A stretch of 64,000 bases of DNA. Source: UBA7803 sp034522075 (GTDB taxonomy: Bacteria > Pseudomonadota > Gammaproteobacteria > Pseudomonadales > Azotimanducaceae). Position numbers and translations under genes: made by a program. The stretch is from the NCBI GenBank assembly GCA_034522075.1, contig JAXHLO010000025.1:102737-166736 (forward strand), in the 5' to 3' direction. The notes below the pieces were generated by a model. It had not been told where the DNA came from, ran no database searches, and was given only the letters and a program-made list of their open reading frames with translations. Shown in pieces: positions 1 to 7,618 of the stretch (its first letter is position 1; every line of letters begins with the position of its first letter).

Positions 1-686
1 TTCCAGAACAGGAAAGCGCCCTGATCATTGGCAGCCCGCAGCACTTCTTCGGGCGGACGCGTTACCGCATGAGAGAAATTGGCCAGCGCGAAATAGGCCG
101 CCTGATCGTCGAAAGGCATCCATACCTGATTTCCGTCATGCTCCACCTGGTGCGCGCCACGGAACATGCCGCTTGTCTCGAACGCGTATTCTTCCGCCTC
201 TTCGCGCGTATCGAACATGTGCTCGTCCTGACGACGCAACTCGAACTGCTGCTTGACCAACGCGTTCGCATCGCTGACGAAGATGGCATTGATGTGGCCG
301 GAATCGTCGACGCGTGTAATCTCGACGCCGGGAATCACTTTCAGATCGAGATTGGCCGCAGCCCGCTTCGCTTCGAGGTATGACCGGTTGCGATCCGGAT
401 GAGGGATATCAGTGAGGTGTGGCTGGTACTCGAGATGTTCCGTGACGGCAAACGCATCGAGGCCATCCCGCTGCGCCTCGGCCACCCGCACCGTCGGCCA
501 GACATGGCCATCTGAAAAGACGGAGTGGGTGTGCAGGTCAACGACCAATGTCTTGTGGGTGCTCGTATCCGGAAATACGATCGGCCGCTGGGCGCCCTCC
601 TCTCCGGAGACCGTCCCATGGGGCAGACCAGGCGAAGGAGCGATAAGCATCACAAGCGAAGCAGCGGCAATTACCGTACGAAACAT
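1..686 (-). CDS. PHP-domain metal-dependent phosphoesterase-like secreted protein (3' end cut by window edge)
   Basis: The minus-strand frame is open from an ATG at 686 to the window edge, giving 228 visible residues with the C-terminus missing. Residues 1-23 look like a signal peptide (basic start, hydrophobic AAASLVMLIAP). A PHP metal-binding signature follows: DLHTHSVFSDG at about 50-60 and TEH at 82-84, with GVEITR further on, as in polymerase/histidinol-phosphatase (PHP) phosphoesterases. Such proteins bind two or three divalent metals and cleave phosphoesters, but the substrate of this exported type is unknown. A purine-rich GGGAGAGGG lies just before the start. It lies downstream of the P450 gene on the same strand with a gap of about 120 bases. 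Family call is good; specific function is not known. Confidence 0.8.
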   Translation of the reverse strand, partial: MFRTVIAAASLVMLIAPSPGLPHGTVSGEEGAQRPIVFPDTSTHKTLVVDLHTHSVFSDGHVWPTVRVAEAQRDGLDAFAVTEHLEYQPHLTDIPHPDRNRSYLEAKRAAANLDLKVIPGVEITRVDDSGHINAIFVSDANALVKQQFELRRQDEHMFDTREEAEEYAFETSGMFRGAHQVEHDGNQVWMPFDDQAAYFALANFSHAVTRPPEEVLRAANDQGAFLFW

Positions 687-806
687 CACCCTCTCCCGGT
701 CGATTGGTGAAGCGTCAAGCCTATAGATTGCAAGCAGGCAAAGCCACATGGGAGCCGCCGTACGCCCGTTAAACAGCCGAGACGCACCACTCTCGCAGCG
801 CGGGAG

Positions 807-2069
807 TCAGGCGTGCAGCTTGACCGGCAGCACCGTGTAGCCGCGCACAAAGTTGGAGATCGCCCGCACCGGGGCACCCACCACCTCGATGCGGCTGTAC
901 CGCTCGAGCAACTGTTCCCAGAGGAGGTTGAGCTGCAGCTCGGCCACCCGATTGCCCATGCAGCGATGCACGCCGTAGCCGAAGGACAGGTGCTGGCGGG
1001 CGTTCGTCCGGTCGACGTCGAGACGGTCGGCGTTCTCGAACACGGTCTCATCCCGGTTCCCCGAGGCATACCACATCAGCACGCGCTCGCCCTTGGGAAT
1101 GAGCCTGCCGCCGATTTCCGTGTCTTGCGTAGTCGTCCGGCGCATGAAAGCCAGCGGCGTCTGCCAGCGGATGATTTCGGCCACCGCGTTCGGGATCTTC
1201 GAGCGGTCTGACTTCAGTTTATCGAATTCTTCGGGCCAGCGGTTCATGGCGAGCACGCCACCGGATATGGAGTTCCGAGTCGTGTCGTTGCCGCCGATGA
1301 TGAGCAGAAGCAGAGTGCCCAGAAACTGACTGGGGGACATGTCCCGGGTACTGTCACTGTGCGCCAGCATCGTGAGCAGATCATGCCCACCCGGATTATC
1401 GATGCGCTCGTTCCTGAGTCTGGTCATGTAGCCGAGACACTCGTCGAGCTCGCGCTGACGCTCTTCCAGCGTATTCCAGAGCCCGGCCTTCCTCGGCGAA
1501 GTCGCGACGTCGGACCAGCGGGTAAGCTTGTAGCGTTCGTCGAACGGGAAGTCGAACAGTGTGGCCAGCATCTGGGTGGTGAGTTCAATGGAAACCCGAT
1601 CCACCCAGTTGAATGTCTCGCCAATCGGCAGACTGTCCAGAATGCCCGTCACTCGATCGCGGATCGTCGGCGCCAGCGCGGCCAGATTGCGAGGACCGGC
1701 GACGGGTGCCACGACCTTGCGGTGCTCGGCATGCTGGGGATCATCCATGGCGATGAAGCTCGAGCTGCCGTCAGCTGCTTCCGGCGTGAACAGGCCGATC
1801 GAAGGTTCCGACGAGAACCGGACAGGGTCCGTGTCCACCGCCCTGACCAGATCGTAGCTGGTCACCGACCAGTAGGGGCCGACGATGCTCTGGTCGTGGA
1901 AATATACGGGCGCTTCCTGGCGCAGGCGCTCGTAGTAGGGCCAGATGGTGTCGAAGCGCATCAGGTCCCAGTGGGCAACGTCGATCTCCTCCAACGGCAG
2001 GCTCGCCGCATGTCGGCGAGCGCTCTCCAGTCGCTGCTGGTGTTCGAGTTCATACTGCTGGAAGTCCAC
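807..2069 (-). CDS. Cytochrome P450, CYP153-like (probable alkane/fatty-acid terminal hydroxylase)
   Basis: A complete 420-residue class I bacterial P450. The I-helix oxygen-activation motif GGNDTTRN, the ExxR helix (EIIR) and the haem loop FGYGVHRCMGN with Cys370 as thiolate ligand are all present. The segment around LTTQMLATLFDFPFDERYKL closely resembles the conserved region of CYP153 enzymes, which hydroxylate the terminal carbon of medium-chain alkanes and related compounds using a ferredoxin and ferredoxin reductase. The start is a GTG at 2069 with AAGGAGGG about ten bases upstream. Neither redox partner is encoded next to it, although CYP153 genes are often found with them, so partners would have to come from elsewhere. 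P450 identity is certain; the CYP153 assignment is by recalled sequence similarity. Confidence 0.88.
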   Translation of the reverse strand: MDFQQYELEHQQRLESARRHAASLPLEEIDVAHWDLMRFDTIWPYYERLRQEAPVYFHDQSIVGPYWSVTSYDLVRAVDTDPVRFSSEPSIGLFTPEAADGSSSFIAMDDPQHAEHRKVVAPVAGPRNLAALAPTIRDRVTGILDSLPIGETFNWVDRVSIELTTQMLATLFDFPFDERYKLTRWSDVATSPRKAGLWNTLEERQRELDECLGYMTRLRNERIDNPGGHDLLTMLAHSDSTRDMSPSQFLGTLLLLIIGGNDTTRNSISGGVLAMNRWPEEFDKLKSDRSKIPNAVAEIIRWQTPLAFMRRTTTQDTEIGGRLIPKGERVLMWYASGNRDETVFENADRLDVDRTNARQHLSFGYGVHRCMGNRVAELQLNLLWEQLLERYSRIEVVGAPVRAISNFVRGYTVLPVKLHA

Positions 2070-2334
2070 CCTGACGGCCCTCCTTGTCTGACATCATGTG
2101 CCATCATACCCCCTCAGTTGCGGATGACATCAGCGGCGTGTGATCCGGCGGTTTCGGTTTCATCCAGCACAGCGACCGTGGGCGCCGTGCGACGACCGTG
2201 CGCCAGCGCACAGGTGATCTGAGACGTGGTAGACACTCTGGACTGTAGATGGACTGACTGTCATGCCACCTGACGGAAATGCCGTGTCTGCCTGCTAGAT
2301 TCATTCGTGAAGCAGTACGTCCCCTTGGATCCAG

Positions 2335-2754
2335 ATGAATAACTCCGACCTGGCTGATCTGTATTCGGATCTCAGGACCATGGCCGAGACGGTTTTTCCC
2401 AAGCGTTGCGCCACGTGTGAGCGCGTCTATCCGGACCTGGCATCGTACATCCAGCAGACCGAGCAATTGCGCCCGGGCATCAGCGGCCTGCAGCAGGGAC
2501 TCGATGAGGAATATCAGCCTCTGGTGGAGCTCTATCGCAACTGCGTGTGTGGCTCAACCCTGATGAACTTCTTCGCCGACCGGCGTGACGCCTCGCCAGC
2601 CGGTCTCCAGCGCCGCGAGTATTTCGCGGCCTGTCTGGAAAAGCTGCAGCGTCAGGGTATAGCTGAGGAAGATGCCCGGGAGGCGTTGCTGAAATTCATG
2701 CGCGGCGAGGAAAGCGAACTGCTGCAGAATGCCGTAGGTGCCTCCGCAGGCTAG
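2335..2754 (+). CDS. Hypothetical protein with paired cysteines
   Basis: A 139-residue soluble protein starting with ATG at 2335, transcribed divergently from the P450. It has no signal peptide or membrane segment. Cysteines are grouped: KRCATC near residue 24 and NCVCG near residue 70, a spacing that could bind zinc or an iron-sulfur cluster. The second half is charged and helical (RREYFAACLEKLQ, EEDAREALLKFMRGEE). I do not recognise the family, although the ORF is clean, has good codon use and reads as a real protein. It may share the 265-base divergent control region with the P450 gene. Confidence 0.65.
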   Translation: MNNSDLADLYSDLRTMAETVFPKRCATCERVYPDLASYIQQTEQLRPGISGLQQGLDEEYQPLVELYRNCVCGSTLMNFFADRRDASPAGLQRREYFAACLEKLQRQGIAEEDAREALLKFMRGEESELLQNAVGASAG

Positions 2755-2904
2755 TGCAACCCCGCCGGATGAAGTTACCCGAACATGTGCGTCCGTCCGT
2801 CAACCGGATGAGACCGTTCGTCCCCGTGACCCGCCGAGCGGCACCGCGGTGCCGACGAACGGCAGTGCTGACCTGGTCTGCTCACGATAGAGTCGAACGC
2901 GACC

Positions 2905-2912
2905 AAGGAGGT
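2905..2912 (+). promoter_or_regulatory. Strong ribosome binding site setting the start at 2919
   Basis: AAGGAGGT, a perfect anti-16S match, lies six bases before the ATG at 2919. It argues that the upstream in-frame ATG at 2754, which precedes a proline/arginine-rich unstructured stretch, is not the real start. Confidence 0.75.
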
Positions 2913-2918
2913 AAGTCG

Positions 2919-3143
2919 ATGAACGCTTACGATTCACTGGTGGGACAGGCCTTCACCCGAAACGGCGTGCGCTACACAGTCATCCGGGTGACCGGCGCTA
3001 CGATTGTGGCAGCCATGCTGTGCGGCGGCCGGGTCGAACGGGTATTCGTGCCCCTGGCCGACGTACTCGACGCGCTGGAAGTCACGCAGATCACCTTGAC
3101 CGAATTGCCGCAGGACCACCGCCCCAGCCGTGGCATCGTCTGA
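2919..3143 (+). CDS. Small hypothetical protein (74 aa)
   Basis: A 74-residue protein beginning MNAYDSLVGQAF behind an excellent ribosome binding site. It contains a short beta-rich core (NGVRYTVIRVTGATIVAAM, then RVERVFVPLADVLDAL) and a polar tail. There is no signal peptide, cysteine pair or membrane helix. The layout of alternating hydrophobic strands could fit a small SH3-like barrel, but I do not recognise a family. It lies 164 bases downstream of the cysteine-pair protein and just before the flavin monooxygenase; co-transcription with either is possible but not shown. Confidence 0.6.
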   Translation: MNAYDSLVGQAFTRNGVRYTVIRVTGATIVAAMLCGGRVERVFVPLADVLDALEVTQITLTELPQDHRPSRGIV

Positions 3144-3221
3144 GCCGATCCGCGCGCACGCTCAGATGCCGCCGGAACGCTCCAAAGCCGTGTCTCGAAA
3201 TAGTACGATGTCAGGATGTTC

Positions 3222-3236
3222 ATCGTGAATCACGAT
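3222..3236. promoter_or_regulatory. Perfect inverted repeat ATCGTGA-A-TCACGAT (candidate operator)
   Basis: A 15-base perfect palindrome with a single central base, ending about 16 bases before the ATG of the flavin monooxygenase at 3253 and overlapping the approach to its ribosome binding site (CAGGAG). A protein bound here would block both transcription elongation and ribosome access, so a repressor site is plausible. No obvious regulator gene adjoins it. Confidence 0.4.
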
Positions 3237-3252
3237 CAGGAGCATTGACACC

Positions 3253-4263
3253 ATGCCGCTGCCGCTACTGTCTCTGCTCGACCTCGCCGCCGTTGGCAAA
3301 CGTGAATCCGTCGCCGACGCCCTGCACGGCAGCGTGCGCCTGGCGCGACTGGCCGAGGAACTCGGCTATCAGCGTGTGTGGTATGCCGAGCACCACAACA
3401 TTCCCACGATTGCCTCCTCGGCAACGGCGGTGCTGATCGCGCACGTGGCCGCGCACACGTCACGAATCCGCCTCGGCTCGGGCGGCATCATGCTGCCGAA
3501 TCACGCCCCGCTGATCATCGCCGAGCAGTTCGGCACGCTGGCCTCGCTGCACCCGGGACGCATCGATCTCGGTCTTGGCCGCGCACCCGGCACCGACCAG
3601 ACGACCTTGCGGGCCCTGCGCCGGACACCCATGTCGGCAGAGAGCTTTCCGCGCGATGTTCAGGAGCTGCAGGCTTTTCTCTCCGACACCAGCCCGGTTC
3701 CCGGTGTGCGCGCCATTCCCGGTGAAGGGACCTACGTGCCGCTCTATATCCTCGGGTCGTCGCTTTTCGGCGCCCAGCTCGCGGCCCTTCTCGGCCTGCC
3801 CTACGGCTTCGCTTCCCACTTCGCCCCGGGCGCCCTGGAACAAGCAGTGGCCACCTATCGGAGCGAATTCCAACCCTCGGAACAACTCGAGCGGCCTTTC
3901 GTCATCGCCGGTGTGAACGTGATCGCAGCAGATAGCGAGGAGGAAGCACACAGTGTCCTGCGGTCGAATCTGCGCCGGCGGGTCAAGTTCCTGCTCGGCC
4001 GCCGGGACCGCCAGATGTCGGATGCCGAGGCGGAGGCTGTCCTCGATTCCCCGCAAGGCCAGAGCGTGTGGGAAATGGCGAAGTACACGGCCGCCGGTAC
4101 GCCGGACATGGTCCGCGATTACCTGAACTGGTTCGCCGGGCATGCCGATGCCGACGAGCTGATGGTGGTCCATCACGGGCAACTGCTGGAAGGACGCCTC
4201 CAGTCCATGAGTCTGCTCGGTGACGTTGGCATCGCCGTGAGTAATGGTAATCCGCTGGTTTAG
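3253..4263 (+). CDS. LLM-class flavin-dependent oxidoreductase (luciferase-like monooxygenase)
   Basis: A 336-residue cytoplasmic protein of the bacterial-luciferase-like fold. It resembles the YhbW-type subgroup: SLLDLAAVGKRES at the N-terminus, GYQRVWYAEHHN (the family's usual AEHH signature) near residue 40, then RIRLGSGGIMLPNHAPL and PGRIDLGLGRAPGTD around residues 74-118. Such enzymes use reduced FMN and oxygen to oxidise small organic substrates. Length is normal for the family and ATG 3253 is preceded by CAGGAG. A perfect palindrome sits in its leader. The substrate cannot be inferred; an auxiliary role in organosulfur or hydrocarbon oxidation is only speculation. Confidence 0.88.
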   Translation: MPLPLLSLLDLAAVGKRESVADALHGSVRLARLAEELGYQRVWYAEHHNIPTIASSATAVLIAHVAAHTSRIRLGSGGIMLPNHAPLIIAEQFGTLASLHPGRIDLGLGRAPGTDQTTLRALRRTPMSAESFPRDVQELQAFLSDTSPVPGVRAIPGEGTYVPLYILGSSLFGAQLAALLGLPYGFASHFAPGALEQAVATYRSEFQPSEQLERPFVIAGVNVIAADSEEEAHSVLRSNLRRRVKFLLGRRDRQMSDAEAEAVLDSPQGQSVWEMAKYTAAGTPDMVRDYLNWFAGHADADELMVVHHGQLLEGRLQSMSLLGDVGIAVSNGNPLV

Positions 4264-4289
4264 CCGCCCAGCACCTGCTGGAGACGCAA

Positions 4290-4520
4290 ATGGAATCTGG
4301 ACTGCTTGGCGCCACCGCGTTCAATCTCGGCGTCAATCTGCTCTACACCCTGCTGGCGCTCGTGCTAGGCGTGGTTGCGCTAATCATCGTCGACCGTCTG
4401 CTGCTGCGCCGGACAGACATCGAAGAGGAACTGAAAAACGGCAACATAGCAGTGTCGATATTTGCGTCGACGATCCTGCTGTTCGTTGCCCTGATCGTCA
4501 CGTTCGGCCTGAACGCTTGA
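4290..4520 (+). CDS. DUF350-like small inner-membrane protein
   Basis: A 76-residue protein with two hydrophobic helices: LLYTLLALVLGVVALIIV at about 15-32 and a second running through FASTILLFVALIVTFGL at about 58-74. They are separated by the polar loop LLRRTDIEEELKNGNIAVS, which resembles the DUF350 repeat unit (family members usually carry two such units, this one only one). It lies 26 bases after the flavin monooxygenase and 15 bases before the transglutaminase-like gene, so the three may be co-transcribed. Function of the family is not established. Confidence 0.7.
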   Translation: MESGLLGATAFNLGVNLLYTLLALVLGVVALIIVDRLLLRRTDIEEELKNGNIAVSIFASTILLFVALIVTFGLNA

Positions 4521-4535
4521 GCTGCACCTAGAGCA

Positions 4536-5336
4536 ATGCGGCTGCTCGCACCGATATTCCTCGCATTGTTTGCCGTCATGCTCATCGCGCTCGGCACCCC
4601 AGACGAAGGTGAGATACCTTCGGGGCTTCTGGAAGACGCGGGACCAGTCCCGGCAGCACGCTTCGCAGACCAATACGGGCATGTCATCGTTGGCGATCGT
4701 CGGGTGACGCGTGCGGACATCGCGAGTTGGATGGGTCGCTACGTCATCGGCTCGCGCACCCGGTACTTCACCTGGAACATCGACGGGCGCCAGCCTGCTA
4801 CCGCTACGGCGCACGGCACAGGTTACGGTCACTGGTTCGTCAACAGCTATCTCGTCGGCTTCCGGCCGCTTCCGATCGAGCAGCCTGCCCTGGCATTGCC
4901 GCTACTCGCACGAAAGAAAACCTACACGCGGGACCACATCCAGCACGGCGGTGCCGAGGATATATGGCAGACCTCACGCGAGGCCTGGATCACGACGCGC
5001 GGGGACTGCGAAGACCACGCGCTCATACTCGCCGACTGGCTGATCGAGATGGGCATGGACGCCCGGGTAGCTATAGGCGAATACCGAGGCGAAGGGCACG
5101 CCTGGGTGGTCGTGATCGACGGCGGTCGGCAATATCTGCTGGAAGCCACCGACAAGCAGACTCGGCGGCGGCCGCTGCCGCGGGTGGAAGCGACTCGGGG
5201 CTACCTGCCGGAATTACAGTTCAACCGCGACCATTTCTGGGTGAACACGGGCCATGCCGCGACACGGGATTACGCGGGATTGCACTGGGAGCGCCGAAGC
5301 CGTTTCGTGCGTTTGGCCCAAAGAGACGCATCCTGA
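4536..5336 (+). CDS. Membrane-anchored or secreted transglutaminase-like protein
   Basis: A 266-residue protein with an N-terminal hydrophobic segment (MRLLAPIFLALFAVMLIAL) that can act as signal or anchor, so the rest is periplasmic. The transglutaminase/papain-like triad is visible: Cys158 in RGDCEDHA, His188 in GEGHAWVVV and Asp206 in LLEATDKQ. Bacterial members of this superfamily act mostly as peptidases or amidases rather than cross-linking enzymes. It follows the DUF350 gene by only 15 bases, a pairing that suggests an envelope-related joint function. The substrate is unknown. Confidence 0.78.
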   Translation: MRLLAPIFLALFAVMLIALGTPDEGEIPSGLLEDAGPVPAARFADQYGHVIVGDRRVTRADIASWMGRYVIGSRTRYFTWNIDGRQPATATAHGTGYGHWFVNSYLVGFRPLPIEQPALALPLLARKKTYTRDHIQHGGAEDIWQTSREAWITTRGDCEDHALILADWLIEMGMDARVAIGEYRGEGHAWVVVIDGGRQYLLEATDKQTRRRPLPRVEATRGYLPELQFNRDHFWVNTGHAATRDYAGLHWERRSRFVRLAQRDAS

Positions 5337-5467
5337 ATCTGCACCCCCGTGCCGGCGGCGATCTCTGCTGTTGATTATCACCGATCAGCAACGCAGCATT
5401 CGTGAAGAGATTCCATGCCGGCCTACTACGCCGCTCACCATCGAAATTCTATCCAGAAGGGGGCGTC

Positions 5468-6252
5468 ATGAAATTCAACAGCTTTCTGTGGTGCCTTATG
5501 CTCGTGCCAGCGGGTTCGGGATATGCACAGGATGTGCAGCCGCCGTTTCTGGTCGAGTATCCCTTCCTGTGTCCAAGCTGCTCGGAAGCACGGTCGATTT
5601 CCGTGCGCTACGCGGCTGATGGCGGCTCTGGTTCCCGAGCTCCAGCCTCACGGCGGACTGCTGCGCGCCCAGATCACCACCGACAGCGAGACCTCGGCGC
5701 TGGAGGCCCGGGTACTGCAGGACACGCCTGAACCGCCCATGGACAAAATTGCCGCGCTGCCCGTCGTATCGTCCGAGCAGGTCAGCCAGTTCGCCGGGCC
5801 GCTATTCATCGCCTCCTTGCTACGTGCCGACATGCTCGGCGACGAGGTTACGGCGCGTGTCTCGCTCGACGGGCGTGAATTGGAGGCCGTAAGCGCCTGG
5901 ACAACCAACGAGGCCGGTGACCTCGTCATTGTGGTCTCCGCCACGAACGAGAACACCAGCCTTTTCCTGAGCCGCCCGATAAACGGTGTCCCACACGCAG
6001 GTACCTACGACACCACGGCAAAAGTGCCCTACGGCCAGTTGCGCGAGATGGGGGGAAGACGCGCTGGCAGCGCACACAGCAAAATTCCAACTCAACGGTG
6101 TGGCCACCGGCACGACCCTGCCGACCGTGCTGATCGGTTTCGAACAGGGAACCGTCATTATCGACGAGACGGATGGCGATACGATCTCGGGGTCGGTATC
6201 GGGGCTGGAGGATTTTCGCTTCCGCACCGACGAATCCCGTGTGGCCCGTTGA
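5468..6252 (+). pseudogene. Secreted protein of unknown family, broken by two frameshifts
   Basis: The start at 5468 (MKFNSFLWCLMLVPAGSGYAQ) encodes a clear signal peptide cleaved after YAQ. The reading frame then changes around 5610-5630, where the continuing protein (ALVPELQPHGGLLRAQ, later DKIAALPVVSSEQ) is found one frame over. It changes again at a run of six G at 6051-6056, after which EDALAAHTAKFQLNG and a beta-rich end reach the stop at 6252. Joined together this gives a secreted protein of about 260 residues. The second shift lies in a homopolymer, so a sequencing indel is possible; the first shift may also hide a small deletion. I do not recognise the family. Confidence 0.6.
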
Positions 6253-6279
6253 TGCGCCCTATCGCAGAAAGGAAAGCAG

Positions 6280-7509
6280 ATGACTGAATTCACCGCTTTG
6301 TGGCACGAGGCGGCAAGGACCACCCTTGGATTTTTCTGGATGGCGCTGTGGGCATTCATCCTGGGCTACGTCATCAGCAGCCTCATCCAGGTGCTGGTAA
6401 CCCGCAGCCGCATGCAGCAGATGATGGGCAGGGAAGGCCCGAAGAGCATGGCCCTGGGGACTTTTTTCGGCTTTCTTTCCAGTTCCTGCAGCTTTTCAGC
6501 CCTGGCGACCACCCGGGCGATATTCAACAAGGGGGCCGGGCTGGCACCTTCACTGGCGTTCATGCTTGCCTCCACGAACCTGGTCATTGAACTGGGCATG
6601 GTTATCGCGGTGTTTCTTGGCTGGCAGTTCGTCGTAGGCGAATACGTTGGCGGCATCCTGCTGATTCTGGTGACCTGGCTGTTGGTACGGATAACCCGGC
6701 CCCGGCGACTCGAGGCTCAGGCCCGCAGAAAGATGGCGGATTCCCACGACAGCGGCGAGGATGCCGGCAAAAACTGGAAAGAGAAAATTTCCAGCATTGA
6801 AGGCTGGCAACAGATCGGACAGACCTACGTCATGGAGTGGCAGATGGTCTGGAAGGACGTGCTGATCGGCTTCACGGTGGCCGGGATCATTTCAGCCATG
6901 GTGCCGCAGAGCTTCTTTCACGCTCTGTTCATGGGCGCTGGCGGTGAAAATGCTGCAAGCCCGGAGTTTCTGGCGGTCCTGGCTCAGACCCTTGTGGGGC
7001 CACTGGCAGCATTTTTCACGTTCATTGGTTCGATGGGCAATATTCCGCTGGCGGCGGTGTTGTTCTCCCAGGGGGTTTGCTTTGGCGGCGTGATGGCATT
7101 CATCTTTTCCGATCTCGTGGTTCTGCCCGTCCTGAGAATCAATGCCGCCTACTACGGCTGGAAGATGGCGCTCTATATCCTGGCGCTGATGCTCACGGGT
7201 ATTGTCCTGGTCTCACTCACCATGCACTACAGCCTGGCGCTTCTGGGCTTGCTACCGGATTTCTCCAACGTCGTCGCAGCGGGGGAACGCGACTTTTTCC
7301 AGCTCAACTATCAGACGATATTGAATGTGGTACTGCTCACGGTCACGTGTGTGTTGGTCTGGTTCTGGCACCGGGCAAAGCACGAGGGCCATGATCATGA
7401 TGAACATGACCACGGCGGCTCGTCATTGACCGACAGAATCCTGCAAGTCCTGGTGATGATCGCATTGGTCTGGCTGGCTGGCGGCTTGCTCGCTCCGACC
7501 CTCATATAG
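6280..7509 (+). CDS. UPF0718/DUF318-type permease with His-rich loop
   Basis: A 409-residue inner-membrane protein with about eight or more hydrophobic helices. It carries the family's conserved small-residue stretch FGFLSSSCSFSALATTRAIF near residues 63-82, with a cysteine in a Ser-rich turn, and a second matching half (FFTFIGSMGNIPLAAVL) after residue 240. Members of this permease family include ArsP-like organoarsenical exporters, but most have unknown cargo. Near residue 370 a cytoplasmic or periplasmic loop reads HEGHDHDEHDHGG, a likely metal-binding run. It starts 27 bases after the broken secreted-protein gene and precedes an OmpA-family gene. Metal or metalloid transport is an inference from the histidines and family. 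Confidence 0.82.
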   Translation: MTEFTALWHEAARTTLGFFWMALWAFILGYVISSLIQVLVTRSRMQQMMGREGPKSMALGTFFGFLSSSCSFSALATTRAIFNKGAGLAPSLAFMLASTNLVIELGMVIAVFLGWQFVVGEYVGGILLILVTWLLVRITRPRRLEAQARRKMADSHDSGEDAGKNWKEKISSIEGWQQIGQTYVMEWQMVWKDVLIGFTVAGIISAMVPQSFFHALFMGAGGENAASPEFLAVLAQTLVGPLAAFFTFIGSMGNIPLAAVLFSQGVCFGGVMAFIFSDLVVLPVLRINAAYYGWKMALYILALMLTGIVLVSLTMHYSLALLGLLPDFSNVVAAGERDFFQLNYQTILNVVLLTVTCVLVWFWHRAKHEGHDHDEHDHGGSSLTDRILQVLVMIALVWLAGGLLAPTLI

Positions 7510-7618
7510 ACGGTTGTCGGCGCCACTTCCTACGACTTGCCTCCTCAGAGTCTGACTGCCAACCTGCCCGGCTGAAAGCGGATGCACGAAGATCCAGATC
7601 GCGAAGGAGGCGAATATC

